Under the pieces are notes generated by a model, which saw only the letters and a list, made by a program, of their open reading frames with translations, ran no database searches and was not told the DNA's origin. From NCBI GenBank assembly GCA_963739975.1, contig CAVUCK010000005.1:62001-126000 (forward strand): a DNA stretch of 64,000 bases, written 5' to 3'. Shown here piece by piece: positions 16,129-23,610 of this stretch (position 1 is the first letter of the stretch; each line of letters begins with the position of its first letter). Source of the DNA: JALZMG01 sp963739975. Its GTDB lineage: Bacteria > Actinomycetota > Acidimicrobiia > Acidimicrobiales > Ilumatobacteraceae. The translations under genes were made by a program, and so were the position numbers.

Positions 16129-16533
16129 ATGGCCACGATCCTCGCCCACCTCCGCGTCAAGCCCGGGATGGAACCCCGCTTCGAGGACATCGCCCGGCGG
16201 CTGTGGGCGGCGACCCACGAGCACGAGACCGGGGTGTGCCACTACCAGTACTGGCGCGGTGCCGACGAGCGCACGTACTACACGCTGCTCGCGTTCGACG
16301 ACCATCGGGCGTTCATCCGCCACCAGACCAGCGAGCACCACGAAGTGGCGGCGCCGGATCTGGGCGAGGTGTTCGAGTCGCTGCGGCTGGAGTGGGTCGA
16401 CCCGATCGCCGGTGCGTCGGACCTCCCCCCCACCGAGCACCAGGACGCGCCCGACGGCGCCGACGAGCTGACGGCCGCCTACACCGACCGCTTCGCCGCC
16501 ACCGTCGCCCCCTGGTGGACCCCCCTGCGCTGA
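16129..16533 (+). CDS. ABM-domain (antibiotic biosynthesis monooxygenase-like) protein
   Basis: 134 aa. The ferredoxin-like ABM fold: TILAHLRVKPGMEPRFEDIARRLW, then VCHYQYWRGADERTYYTLLAFDDHRAFIRHQTSEHH, giving the usual strand-helix-strand-strand-helix order with His at the end. The C-terminal 40 residues are an unstructured Pro/Ala extension. ABM proteins are cofactor-independent monooxygenases or quinone-handling enzymes, or simple dimeric barrels. A TACGTT box six bases before the ATG suggests a leaderless transcript; the N-terminus of an in-frame upstream GTG/ATG reading is antisense to the kinase. Substrate unknown. Confidence 0.75.
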   Translation: MATILAHLRVKPGMEPRFEDIARRLWAATHEHETGVCHYQYWRGADERTYYTLLAFDDHRAFIRHQTSEHHEVAAPDLGEVFESLRLEWVDPIAGASDLPPTEHQDAPDGADELTAAYTDRFAATVAPWWTPLR

Positions 16534-16559
16534 CCCCCGCCGCCCTCGCCCGGCATCGA

Positions 16560-16684
16560 GTTCTCAAGCGTTTTCAGGGGTCACCAGCGGACCTATTCCA
16601 CCGGGAGAACCTTCGCCAGCGCGGTGCTTGCAACTGTTCAGGCAGAAATGGGGTCGGATATGACCCCTGAAAACGCTTGAGAAC
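16560..16684. repeat. 125-bp element with perfect 24-nt terminal inverted repeats
   Basis: GTTCTCAAGCGTTTTCAGGG and four further bases (16560-16583) match perfectly in inverse at 16661-16684. The 77-base interior holds a small GGGGTC/GACCCC hairpin and no open frame. Size and termini look like a MITE, but no target-site duplication is evident and no related transposase is in the window. It lies between two plus genes, so termination of the ABM transcript is an alternative. Confidence 0.8.
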
Positions 16685-16734
16685 CTGACGGCAGGGCTCG
16701 GCTGGGGCGGGGTGGGGGTGCGAGCCTGGGCGGC

Positions 16735-17325
16735 ATGGCCCGCGTCTCGATGCTCACCCCCGAACAGCTCGACCCGGAGCTGCGCCGTCGCAGCCGGGCC
16801 GACGAGCGCACGCCGCTCGAGCTCGGCCTGACCCGCATCTTCGGCCACCAGCCGGAGATGGCCAAGGGACTCGGCGCGTTCGGGGCGTCGCTGAAGGTCA
16901 ACCGAACGCTGCCCGAGCGGCTCATCGAGCTGGTCCGCCTGCGCGTCGCCTTCCACAACCAGTGCCGCAGCTGCATGGCCATCCGCTACCCCGACGCCCT
17001 GGCCGACGGGTTGACCGAGGATCTGGTCTGCTCGCTCGAGCGCCCGATGGAGGCCGACGACCTCGACGACCGGGAGCGGCTGGCGATCCGCTACGGCGAG
17101 CTGTTCGCCACCAACCACCTGGCCATCGACGACGCCTTCTACGACCGGATGCGCGAGTTGTTCACCGAGCCCGAGATCGTCGAGCTGGGCCTCAACGTCG
17201 CGCTGTTCGTCGGCGTCGGCCGGCTGTCGGCCACGCTCGACATGGTCGAGGAGCTGCCCGACCGATACCGAGCCGACGGCGAGGTGACCCCGTGGGGCGC
17301 CGACGATGCCATCGTCGTGCACTGA
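16735..17325 (+). CDS. Carboxymuconolactone decarboxylase/AhpD-like protein
   Basis: 196 aa. LPERLIELVRLRVAFHNQCRSCMAIR carries the CxxC (Cys77, Cys80) and downstream His/Asp pattern of AhpD-like carboxymuconolactone-decarboxylase-fold proteins. The helical C-terminal part (ERLAIRYGELFATNHLAIDDAFYDRMRELFTEPEIVELGLNVALF) is typical. The CxxC favours thiol-peroxidase-type redox activity rather than decarboxylation. It is an isolated plus gene flanked by the 125-bp inverted-repeat element and by a gap of 111 bases before the next SnoaL-like gene. Confidence 0.85.
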   Translation: MARVSMLTPEQLDPELRRRSRADERTPLELGLTRIFGHQPEMAKGLGAFGASLKVNRTLPERLIELVRLRVAFHNQCRSCMAIRYPDALADGLTEDLVCSLERPMEADDLDDRERLAIRYGELFATNHLAIDDAFYDRMRELFTEPEIVELGLNVALFVGVGRLSATLDMVEELPDRYRADGEVTPWGADDAIVVH

Positions 17326-17436
17326 AATGAGGGAGCGAGTCTTCGAGCGAGCGAATCATCAGCACGGTCTTCTCGCTCATGGCCGAGTTCCTGCTGCGCT
17401 CCTGATCGGCGTCACCGTTCATGGTGAGGTCGTCAC

Positions 17437-17901
17437 ATGAGCGTTGGCGTCCCGTCGCCTGACGAGCTGGCGATCGCCCAGCGACTGCACCACATCGTGA
17501 CGCAGTGCTGCCGAGGCCTCGACCGCGGCGACGACCAGCTGGTGCGCGACTGCTTCCACCATGACGCCGAGCCGCCGGACGTCGAGCCGGGCGAAGCGGC
17601 CGGTCAGCACGTCGTGACCAACCACCACCTGTTCGGCATCCGTGGCGACGTGGCCACGACCGAGACGTACTGGCAGCACCGCGCCATCGGCGGCGACGGA
17701 GCGCTGATCGAATCGTTCGGCCGGCACCTCGACCGGTTCGAGCGGCGCGCCGGCCAGTGGCGCATCGCCGAGCGGGTGACGATCGTCGAGTCGGCGCACG
17801 TCGACCGGGACGGCCCCGATCCTTCCGTCGCCTTCGCCGCCGCGGTCGAGCCCGAGGGACCGCATGTCGGACGAGCCCACGTCGACGGCGTGGTCGCCTG
17901 A
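17437..17901 (+). CDS. SnoaL-like (NTF2 fold) protein
   Basis: 154 aa. LAIAQRLHHIVTQCCRGLDRGDDQLVRDCFHHDAEPP is the SnoaL_4 opening helix pair, followed by VVTNHHLFGIRGDVATTETYWQHR with cavity His residues, and RHLDRFERRAGQWRIAERVTIVESAHVDRD closing the sheet. GGTGAGGT 8 bases upstream may serve as SD. The pattern suggests a dehydratase or isomerase-like role. It is close to the SnoaL-like proteins at 3120 and 19873. It precedes a carotenoid-oxygenase-like gene by 96 bases. Substrate unknown. Confidence 0.83.
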   Translation: MSVGVPSPDELAIAQRLHHIVTQCCRGLDRGDDQLVRDCFHHDAEPPDVEPGEAAGQHVVTNHHLFGIRGDVATTETYWQHRAIGGDGALIESFGRHLDRFERRAGQWRIAERVTIVESAHVDRDGPDPSVAFAAAVEPEGPHVGRAHVDGVVA

Positions 17902-17997
17902 ACGGCACACTGGCCGCAACTGCGTTCTCCGGCCACGCAGGCCGGTCGCGTCGCTCCTACGGTGGCGCTCCGTAGCTCACCCTCGAAGGGACAGAAC

Positions 17998-19344
17998 ATG
18001 ACCGACGTCCAGACACCGTGGTTCCTGGCCGGCAACTACGGCCCGGTGCACGATGAGCTGACCGCCCACGACCTGGCGGTGACGGGAGCGATCCCGCCGG
18101 CGCTGTCCGGCCAGTACCTGCGCAACGGATCGAACCCGGCCAGCGGCACGGCCGCCCACTGGTTCTTCGGGGACGGGATGGTCCACGGCATCCGCCTCGA
18201 GGGCGGCAAGGCGTCGTGGTACCGCAACCGCTGGGTGCGCACCACGAAGCTCGACAAGCAGCTCGAGGCCACCGACCCCGAGACCATGATGGACCCGACC
18301 GCCAGCGCGGCGAACACCCACGTCATCGCCCACGCCGGCCGGATCTGGGCGCTCGAGGAGGGCCATCTCCCGTACGAGCTGTCCCCCGAGCTGGAGACCC
18401 TCGGCTGCGACGACTTCGGCGGTCGCCTCACGACGGCGTTCACCGCCCACCCCAAGCTGTGCCCCGAGACCGGCGAGCTGCACTTCTTCGGCTACGGGGT
18501 GCTGCCGCCGTACCTGACGTACCACGTGCTCGACGCCAGCGGCGCGCTGGTCCACTCGGCGCCGATCACCGTGCCCGGCCCGACGATGATGCACGACTTC
18601 ATGATCACCAGGGACCACGCCATCTTCATGGACCTCCCGGTGACGTTCGACCTCGAGAAGGCGGCGACCGGCGCCGTGCCGATCGGCTGGGACGACAGCT
18701 ACGGCGCCCGGGTCGGGATCGTGCCCCGCCAGGGCACCGACGCCGAGGTCCAGTGGTTCGACGTCGACCCGTGCTACGTGTTCCACCCGATGAACGCCTT
18801 CGTCGACGGATCGAACGTCGTGTGCGACGTCGGTCGCCACGAGTACATGTGGCGAGACTCGATGGAGGACTTCGCGCCGTGCTACCTGCACCGCTGGACG
18901 TTCGACCTCGAGAACGGCACGGTGCGCGAGCAGCAACTCGACGGCATGTCGCATGCCTTCCCGCGCGTCGACGATCGGGTGGTCGGGCTGCCCCACCGGT
19001 ATGGCTGGGCGGCGGCACCGCGGCCGGGCGCGACCGGTGGGATCGACGCGCCCGGCGTGGTCGTCAAGTACGACCTCGCCGCCGGTGACTCCGAGGTGTT
19101 CGACCTCGGCCCGACCGCCCATCCCGGTGAGTTCGTGTTCGTCGGCGAGTCGGACACCAGCGGCGAGGACGAGGGCTGGGCGATGGGCTTGGTCTACGAC
19201 GACGCCACGGAGCAGTCCGAGCTGGTCATCCTCGATGCCACCGATCCCGCGGCCGAGCCAGTCGCCCGCGTCCACCTGCCCCGCCGGGTCCCGTACGGCT
19301 TCCACGGCAGCTGGATCAGCGACGCCGAGCTCACCCCCGGCTGA
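17998..19344 (+). CDS. Carotenoid cleavage oxygenase (RPE65/CCD family)
   Basis: 448 aa from ATG at 17998 (SD AAGGGACAG); an in-frame GTG at 17962 is less likely. Seven-bladed propeller pattern: QYLRNGSNPASGTAAHWFFGDGMVHG at the first blade, FTAHPKLCPETGELHFFGYG, MMHDFMITRDHAIF, VFHPMNAFVDG, RVDDRVVGLPHRYG and a final RVPYGFHGSWI. The His in FTAHPK, MMHDF, VFHPMN and GFHGSW are the four expected iron ligands, with acidic second-shell residues. The family oxidatively cleaves polyene or stilbene-like double bonds (apocarotenoids, lignostilbene). The specific substrate is unknown. It ends at repeat P4. Confidence 0.9.
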   Translation: MTDVQTPWFLAGNYGPVHDELTAHDLAVTGAIPPALSGQYLRNGSNPASGTAAHWFFGDGMVHGIRLEGGKASWYRNRWVRTTKLDKQLEATDPETMMDPTASAANTHVIAHAGRIWALEEGHLPYELSPELETLGCDDFGGRLTTAFTAHPKLCPETGELHFFGYGVLPPYLTYHVLDASGALVHSAPITVPGPTMMHDFMITRDHAIFMDLPVTFDLEKAATGAVPIGWDDSYGARVGIVPRQGTDAEVQWFDVDPCYVFHPMNAFVDGSNVVCDVGRHEYMWRDSMEDFAPCYLHRWTFDLENGTVREQQLDGMSHAFPRVDDRVVGLPHRYGWAAAPRPGATGGIDAPGVVVKYDLAAGDSEVFDLGPTAHPGEFVFVGESDTSGEDEGWAMGLVYDDATEQSELVILDATDPAAEPVARVHLPRRVPYGFHGSWISDAELTPG

Positions 19345-19352
19345 CCCCCTTG

Positions 19353-19404
19353 CGTTTACGTCCGGATTTTGGTTACCCCGGTAACCAAAATCCGGACGTA
19401 AACG
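19353..19404. repeat. Near-perfect 52-bp palindrome, family P4 (GTTTACGTCCGGATTTTGG type)
   Basis: 25-nt arms (19353-19377 and 19380-19404) match perfectly around a 2-base loop. It is one of the most AT-rich spots in the window apart from the operators. It fills the convergent junction between the carotenoid oxygenase and the VOC gene. A degenerate copy lies at 34267-34318. Confidence 0.92.
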
Positions 19405-19405
19405 G

Positions 19406-19855
19406 TCACGTGGTGGTGGCGGCGGCGGCGACCTTGGCGTAGAAGGCGAGCAGGCGCTCGCTCGGCTCGTAGAGCTCGACGAGGTGGCCGAGCTCGTGGC
19501 GGGCGTCCATGAACGCGAACTCCTGCCCGCCGCCGGTGCTGGCCCACAGCAGCTCCGGCCACCCGAGCTGCGCGCACCACGCCTGGGCGGCCGGCAACGA
19601 CTGGACCATGAACGCCAGGTGGTGCACGCCCGAGCCGGGCTCGACGAGCGGCGCGGTGTGCTCCTGGACCAGCTCGACCATCACCGACCCCCATTGCCCG
19701 TAGGCCGACGAGTGGTCGAACACACCCGGTGCGCCGCCCACCCGCGCCGCCGTGAGCGGGATGTGCTCGATGACGAAGAAGGGACCAGCGCCGGTCGTCG
19801 TCGCCCAGCGGTCGGCGGCCGCTCGCACGTCGGCGACGGCGTAGGCGACCTGCAC
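19406..19855 (-). CDS. VOC family protein (glyoxalase fold), start uncertain
   Basis: About 149 aa from the GTG at 19855. No ATG is available; a CTG at 19876 overlapping the previous stop is an alternative. VAYAVADVRAAADRWATTTGAGPFFVIEH is the first VOC module, with a central VMVELVQEHTAPLV and GSGVHHLAFMVQSLPAAQAWCAQLGW, and the end LGHLVELYEPSERLLAFYAKV. It is the last gene of the minus operon that holds a SnoaL-like protein, Rieske oxygenase and SDR. A VOC isomerase or dioxygenase acting on the Rieske product is plausible, not shown. Confidence 0.75.
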   Translation of the reverse strand: MQVAYAVADVRAAADRWATTTGAGPFFVIEHIPLTAARVGGAPGVFDHSSAYGQWGSVMVELVQEHTAPLVEPGSGVHHLAFMVQSLPAAQAWCAQLGWPELLWASTGGGQEFAFMDARHELGHLVELYEPSERLLAFYAKVAAAATTT

Positions 19856-19872
19856 GGGCGCCCCAAGCGGGT

Positions 19873-20298
19873 TCAGCGCCGCACCACCGCGGGGTTGCCG
19901 TCGGTCCACATCTGGATGATGGCGCGGTGGCGGATCCGCCAGCCACCCGACGTGCGCACGAAACGGTCCTCGTACCGCCCGCCGTACATGAACGTGTCGC
20001 CGCCCTCGACGCCGGCGCGCACGTGCTGTGCCTGCAGGTAGCAGCGGCACGTTGCCTCGTCGCCGTCGACGCGCACCTGGTGCGTGGCCACCAGGTGCTG
20101 GCTGTCGTCGAGCGGCTCCAGGGCACCGCGGATGCGGGCTTTGATCGCCTCCCGCCCCTCCAGGGGCCACCCCAGGTCGGCCGTGGCGTCCGGCGTGAAC
20201 ACGTCGTCGAGCGCGTGCCACGACTTGGTGTCGAGCGCCCAGCAGTAGTCGTGGGTGACGGCGATGATCGCCATCCGGTCAGCGAGCTCGTCAGTCAC
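19873..20298 (-). CDS. SnoaL-like (NTF2 fold) protein
   Basis: 141 aa. LADRMAIIAVTHDYCWALDTKSWHALDDVFTPDATADLG is a complete SnoaL_4 opening, then HLVATHQVRVDGDEATCRCYLQAQHVR and DRFVRTSGGWRIRHRAIIQMWTDGNP. It overlaps the Rieske gene by 8 bases, so the two are translationally coupled. The small subunits of ring-hydroxylating dioxygenases also have an NTF2 fold, so this could be a beta-subunit-like partner of the Rieske enzyme rather than a separate enzyme. SnoaL_4 proteins beside Rieske genes are often annotated only as hypothetical. Confidence 0.83.
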   Translation of the reverse strand: MTDELADRMAIIAVTHDYCWALDTKSWHALDDVFTPDATADLGWPLEGREAIKARIRGALEPLDDSQHLVATHQVRVDGDEATCRCYLQAQHVRAGVEGGDTFMYGGRYEDRFVRTSGGWRIRHRAIIQMWTDGNPAVVRR

Positions 20299-21544
20299 CC
20301 ACGTACCTCGCCAGGAGCTGCTCGACCCGCAGGTCCTCGGGGATCCGCTCGATGCCGATCGTGCGGTCGAGCTGTTCGTTGAAGTGCCAGATCCGCCGCT
20401 CCTGGTAGTTGATCGGGATCCCTCGGAAGGCCGGCGACTCCAACGAGCGCTGCATCGGCGCCATGTTCATGAAGTCCTCGTCCATGATCCGGTCGAAGTT
20501 CTCCATCCGCCTCTCCCAGTGCGGCGGAAGCCCGTCGTCGGGGTCGAAGTCGATCGGGGCGTAGTGCGTCCAATCGATCCGCGTCGTCCGGCGGTCGATC
20601 GGCCAGAACGTGATGAACGGGAACCCGTAGGCGGCGATCGGAGTGATCAGGTTGGGGAAGATCGAGTACGCCGAGCTCGTGCACCGCACCAGGTCGTTGA
20701 CCGTCGGGATGTCCTCGAACCCTGGCGTCTCGACGTGGCGCCAGTCGTCCCAGTCCCGCATCCCGGCCGCCGCCCACGACGCCTTGGAGAACGGCGTGAT
20801 CATCCGCGACGACCCGTTCGGCAGCAGTCCCATCGTGGCGCCCCGGTTGTCCAGGTGGCTCTCGCCGCCGCGCTGGTGGATGTGGCGGAAGTGGTACACC
20901 TCGAGGAAGGCCTCGGCCGTGACCTTCCAGTTGCACGGCACGACCTCCTGGCGGGTCGCCACCCGCCGCAGCGACGGCCCCTGCAGCTCGGCCAGCTGCT
21001 CCGGGATCGGCGCCATCCACTCCAGCAGCGGCACGGCGTCCGGGTCCTGGTTGACGAAGATCCAGCCATCCCAGATCTCGCAGCGCAACCGACGCAGGCA
21101 CCGCGTCGCCTTGTCCAGCCCGACGAAGTCCCGCTCGTCGGGCACGGCGACCAGCCGGCCCTCGGTGATGTCGTACGTCCACGAGTGGTACTGGCAGCGC
21201 AACGTGCGCGCCGTCCCGGCCGTGTCGCGCACGACCGGCGCGCCCCGGTGCTGGCACGTGTTGTAGAACGCCCGCACCTCGTCGTCCTTGCCCCGGATGA
21301 CGATCACTGGCACCCGCAGGTCGTCGAACGTGAAGAAGTCCCCGACCGCGGCAACGTCCTCGACGCGCCCGGCCAGCACCCACGACCTCGGCCAGAGGTG
21401 CTCCTGCTCGAGCTCCCAGAACTCGTCGCTCACATAGCGCCCGGCGGGGATGTCGTGGAACGCCGGGAACCCGTCGGGCGGCGCCGTGCGCCCGAACTCG
21501 TAGACCATCTCCCGGTGGAGGCGATCGATCAGGGCGGCATCCAT
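20291..21544 (-). CDS. Rieske [2Fe-2S] ring-hydroxylating oxygenase, alpha subunit type
   Basis: 417 aa from ATG at 21544 (an ORF ATG nine codons earlier overlaps the SDR). The Rieske motif is complete: CQHRGAPV ... CQYHSWTYD (C-x-H and C-x2-H). The mononuclear iron site is in AEAFLEVYHFRHIH (E-x2-H-x4-H, with Glu where naphthalene dioxygenase has the bridging Asp). NWKVTAEAF precedes it as usual. Such enzymes need an electron-transfer partner, absent from the visible cluster. It hydroxylates or demethylates an aromatic or other ring; substrate unknown. It is preceded by an SDR that could oxidise a cis-diol product. Confidence 0.88.
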   Translation of the reverse strand: MDAALIDRLHREMVYEFGRTAPPDGFPAFHDIPAGRYVSDEFWELEQEHLWPRSWVLAGRVEDVAAVGDFFTFDDLRVPVIVIRGKDDEVRAFYNTCQHRGAPVVRDTAGTARTLRCQYHSWTYDITEGRLVAVPDERDFVGLDKATRCLRRLRCEIWDGWIFVNQDPDAVPLLEWMAPIPEQLAELQGPSLRRVATRQEVVPCNWKVTAEAFLEVYHFRHIHQRGGESHLDNRGATMGLLPNGSSRMITPFSKASWAAAGMRDWDDWRHVETPGFEDIPTVNDLVRCTSSAYSIFPNLITPIAAYGFPFITFWPIDRRTTRIDWTHYAPIDFDPDDGLPPHWERRMENFDRIMDEDFMNMAPMQRSLESPAFRGIPINYQERRIWHFNEQLDRTIGIERIPEDLRVEQLLARYVGD

Positions 21545-21548
21545 CAGT

Positions 21549-22337
21549 TCAGCTCGCCAACGCGCCGGCATCGACGGCGACGACGTCGCCGGTGACCCAC
21601 GCCGCCAGGTCGGAGGCCAGGAACGTGATGACTCGCGCCACGTCGTCGGGCTGTCCCCCTCGACCGAGCAGCGTGCGCGTCATCCGCGCGCCGACGTCGA
21701 GTCCGGCCGCCTTCAGCGGGGCGAGCTGTTCCTGCACGCCTGGCGTGTCGATGACGCCCGGCGCCACCCCGACGACGCGCACCCCGGCGGGGCCGAGCTC
21801 GATGGCCAGGTTCTTGGTCAGACCGACGACGGCGTGCTTGGACGCCACGTAGGCGCTGATCCCCGGCGCCGCTCGGAAGCCCGCCGTCGACGCCACGTTG
21901 ACGATCACGCCGCCGTCCGTCATCCGCCGGGCCGCCTCGCGCGCTCCGGCGAACGTGCCCCGCACGTTGACCTCGAGCATGCGGTCGATGAACTCGTCAG
22001 TCGCCTCGATCGCCGGACCGGTGGTCGGGTAGATCCCGGCGTTGTTGACCCACACGTCGAGCCGACCGAACTCGCTGACGGCCAGCTCGGCGAGCCGCGC
22101 CAGCGACGCGCTGTCGGCGACGTCCACCGCTGTGGCGATCACGGTGCCGGGCGCGTCGGCGGCGACCTTCTCGGCGGCGGCCACGTCGAGATCGGCGGCG
22201 ACCACGGACGCGCCGGCTTCGGCCAGCCGGCGGACCGTCGCCGCTCCGATGCCGCGCCCTCCACCCGTGACCACGGCGGACCGGCCGGCCATCGAGAAGA
22301 GGTCGATCAACGTTCGTTCGGTGTGGTCGGCGATCAT
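21549..22337 (-). CDS. SDR family oxidoreductase
   Basis: 262 aa, ATG at 22337 with GGAGGAGG upstream. TGGGRGIGAA motif, Asp in VVAADLDV (NAD(H) likely), NNAGIYPTT, Ser in NVASTAG, YVASK and the standard VTGDVVAVDAG end. It is the first gene of the minus operon, followed after 4 bases by the Rieske oxygenase, so a cis-dihydrodiol or secondary-alcohol dehydrogenase role is plausible. The intergenic gap of about 69 bases to the divergent nitroreductase holds a TetR-type operator, which may control both directions. Confidence 0.85.
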   Translation of the reverse strand: MIADHTERTLIDLFSMAGRSAVVTGGGRGIGAATVRRLAEAGASVVAADLDVAAAEKVAADAPGTVIATAVDVADSASLARLAELAVSEFGRLDVWVNNAGIYPTTGPAIEATDEFIDRMLEVNVRGTFAGAREAARRMTDGGVIVNVASTAGFRAAPGISAYVASKHAVVGLTKNLAIELGPAGVRVVGVAPGVIDTPGVQEQLAPLKAAGLDVGARMTRTLLGRGGQPDDVARVITFLASDLAAWVTGDVVAVDAGALAS

Positions 22338-22390
22338 CGCAGGCAGTGTCCTCCTCCCAGCCGGCTCGCATCGAACCGTGCCGTTGTGTA

Positions 22391-22408
22391 ATAATAAGCG
22401 CTCATTAT
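22391..22408. promoter_or_regulatory. TetR-type operator ATAATAAGCGCTCATTAT
   Basis: An 18-bp quasi-palindrome around AGCGCT with one mismatched pair overlaps the ATG (22407) of the nitroreductase gene and any -10 box there. It is a rare AT-rich patch in this GC-rich window. The TetR gene is second in the operon it would control, giving a likely autoregulatory loop. It also lies 54 bases from the divergent SDR start. Confidence 0.75.
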
Positions 22409-23054
22409 GACAGGCATCGAAGCGGACGTCGACACCGCCGCTGTGTTCGAGGCGATGGGGACCTGCCGGGCGATGCGCTGGCTGCGCCCCGACCCCATCC
22501 CCGACGAGCTCGTGGAGCGGCTGATCTGGGCTGCCACCCGGGCCCCGAGCCCTGGCAACACCCAAGACTGGGATTTCGTCCTGCTCGACGACGCGGCGGC
22601 CAAGCAGCGCATCGGTGACGCCGTCCGGGCGGCGATGGCGGAGCGCGTGGCGGCGATGGAGCGGCCCGACCGCACGATGCGCCTGATGCTCGACGGCACC
22701 GCCCACCTGATCGACTCGTTCGCCGACGCGCCGCTGATCGTGTTCGTCTGCGGGTCGGTGCGCTACCCGCCGCAGCAGCCGAACGAACGGATGACCTGGT
22801 CGGCGCTCTACCCGGCGGCCCAGAACCTGATCGTCGCAGCCAGGGCCCTCGGCCTCGGCACCGTGTTCACGACGCTGCACCTGGTCGCCGACCCCGTCGT
22901 GCGTGAGGTGCTCGGCATCCCGGAGGAGGTCCGCATCGCCGCCACCATCCCGGTCGGCTGGCCGGCGGCCAAGTTCGGGCCCGTCAACCGCCGGCCGATC
23001 GCCGACGTGATCCACCGCAACCGCTGGCAGGGCGATCTCCGTGGCGATCGCTGA
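22407..23054 (+). CDS. Nitroreductase family protein
   Basis: 215 aa. Nitroreductase fold: CRAMRWLRPDPIPDELVERLIWAATRAPSPGNTQDWDFVLLDD (Arg and Ser contacts to FMN), a central LYPAAQNLIVAARALGLGTVFTTLHLVADPVVREVLGIPEE and a GWPAAKFGPVNRRPIADVIH end. FMN-dependent, NAD(P)H as donor. The coding region overlaps the TetR start by 14 bases. The upstream operator covers its start. Its family resembles the nitroreductase at 13826, but the two are not neighbours. Enone reduction is possible given the neighbouring old-yellow-enzyme gene; substrate unknown. Confidence 0.87.
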   Translation: MTGIEADVDTAAVFEAMGTCRAMRWLRPDPIPDELVERLIWAATRAPSPGNTQDWDFVLLDDAAAKQRIGDAVRAAMAERVAAMERPDRTMRLMLDGTAHLIDSFADAPLIVFVCGSVRYPPQQPNERMTWSALYPAAQNLIVAARALGLGTVFTTLHLVADPVVREVLGIPEEVRIAATIPVGWPAAKFGPVNRRPIADVIHRNRWQGDLRGDR

Positions 23055-23610
23055 GCCGGCCCGCAGCAGGGGCCGCCCCCGCCTGACCGCTGTCGGGGCG
23101 CAGAGCACGCGGGAACGGTTGATGGCGGCCGCCGCGACGGTGTGCGTCGAGCGCGGCTACGAGGGTGCGACAGTCGGCGAGATCGCCCGACGGGCCGGCG
23201 TCACGACGGGGGCCATCTACAACCACTTCGGCGGCCGATCCGAGCTACTCGTCGAATCCGCTCGCCAGACGCTCGCTGCCGTCGGCGGTGAGCGCCACCT
23301 GGACGTGGACACCGTCGTCCGCCGGTTCCTGGCGCCGGGGTTCGCCGAGACCCGCCGATTCCTCCTGGAGCTGCACGGCGCCTCGATGCGCCACCCGGAT
23401 CTCGCCGACCTGCTCGGCTCGTGGCACGCCGAGCGGGCCGCCGAGCTGGAGGCGGCCGGCGCCGATCGTGCCGACGTCAAGGCCCTGTTCCTCGTGCTGC
23501 TCGGTTGCTGCCAGCTCGAGGCGCTGGCCACGATCGGCGTCTCCGTGCGGCGGGTGGAGGCATCCATGTCGGCCGCCGCCGCCGGCCTCGGGTTGGACCC
23601 GACGACATGA
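23041..23610 (+). CDS. TetR family transcriptional regulator
   Basis: 189 aa. Helix-turn-helix domain at about residues 25-70: RERLMAAAATVCVERGYEGATVGEIARRAGVTTGAIYNHFGGRSELL, with YNHF as the standard recognition-helix end. The rest is a variable ligand-binding bundle with a Cys pair (LLGCCQLEALAT). It overlaps the nitroreductase by 14 bases and the P450 by 4, so it is embedded in the operon it probably controls through the palindrome at 22391. Ligand unknown, likely a pathway intermediate. Confidence 0.88.
   Translation: MAIAEPARSRGRPRLTAVGAQSTRERLMAAAATVCVERGYEGATVGEIARRAGVTTGAIYNHFGGRSELLVESARQTLAAVGGERHLDVDTVVRRFLAPGFAETRRFLLELHGASMRHPDLADLLGSWHAERAAELEAAGADRADVKALFLVLLGCCQLEALATIGVSVRRVEASMSAAAAGLGLDPTT

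Noticed and set aside
17327..17440. A short plus ORF (MRERVFERANHQ...) between the AhpD-like and SnoaL-like genes
   Set aside because: Encoded mainly by the GAGCGA low-complexity tract, with no family resemblance.
22187..23108. Long minus-strand frames over the nitroreductase gene
   Set aside because: Antisense to a complete nitroreductase with a conserved FMN site; only the SDR part (21549-22337) of that frame is real.
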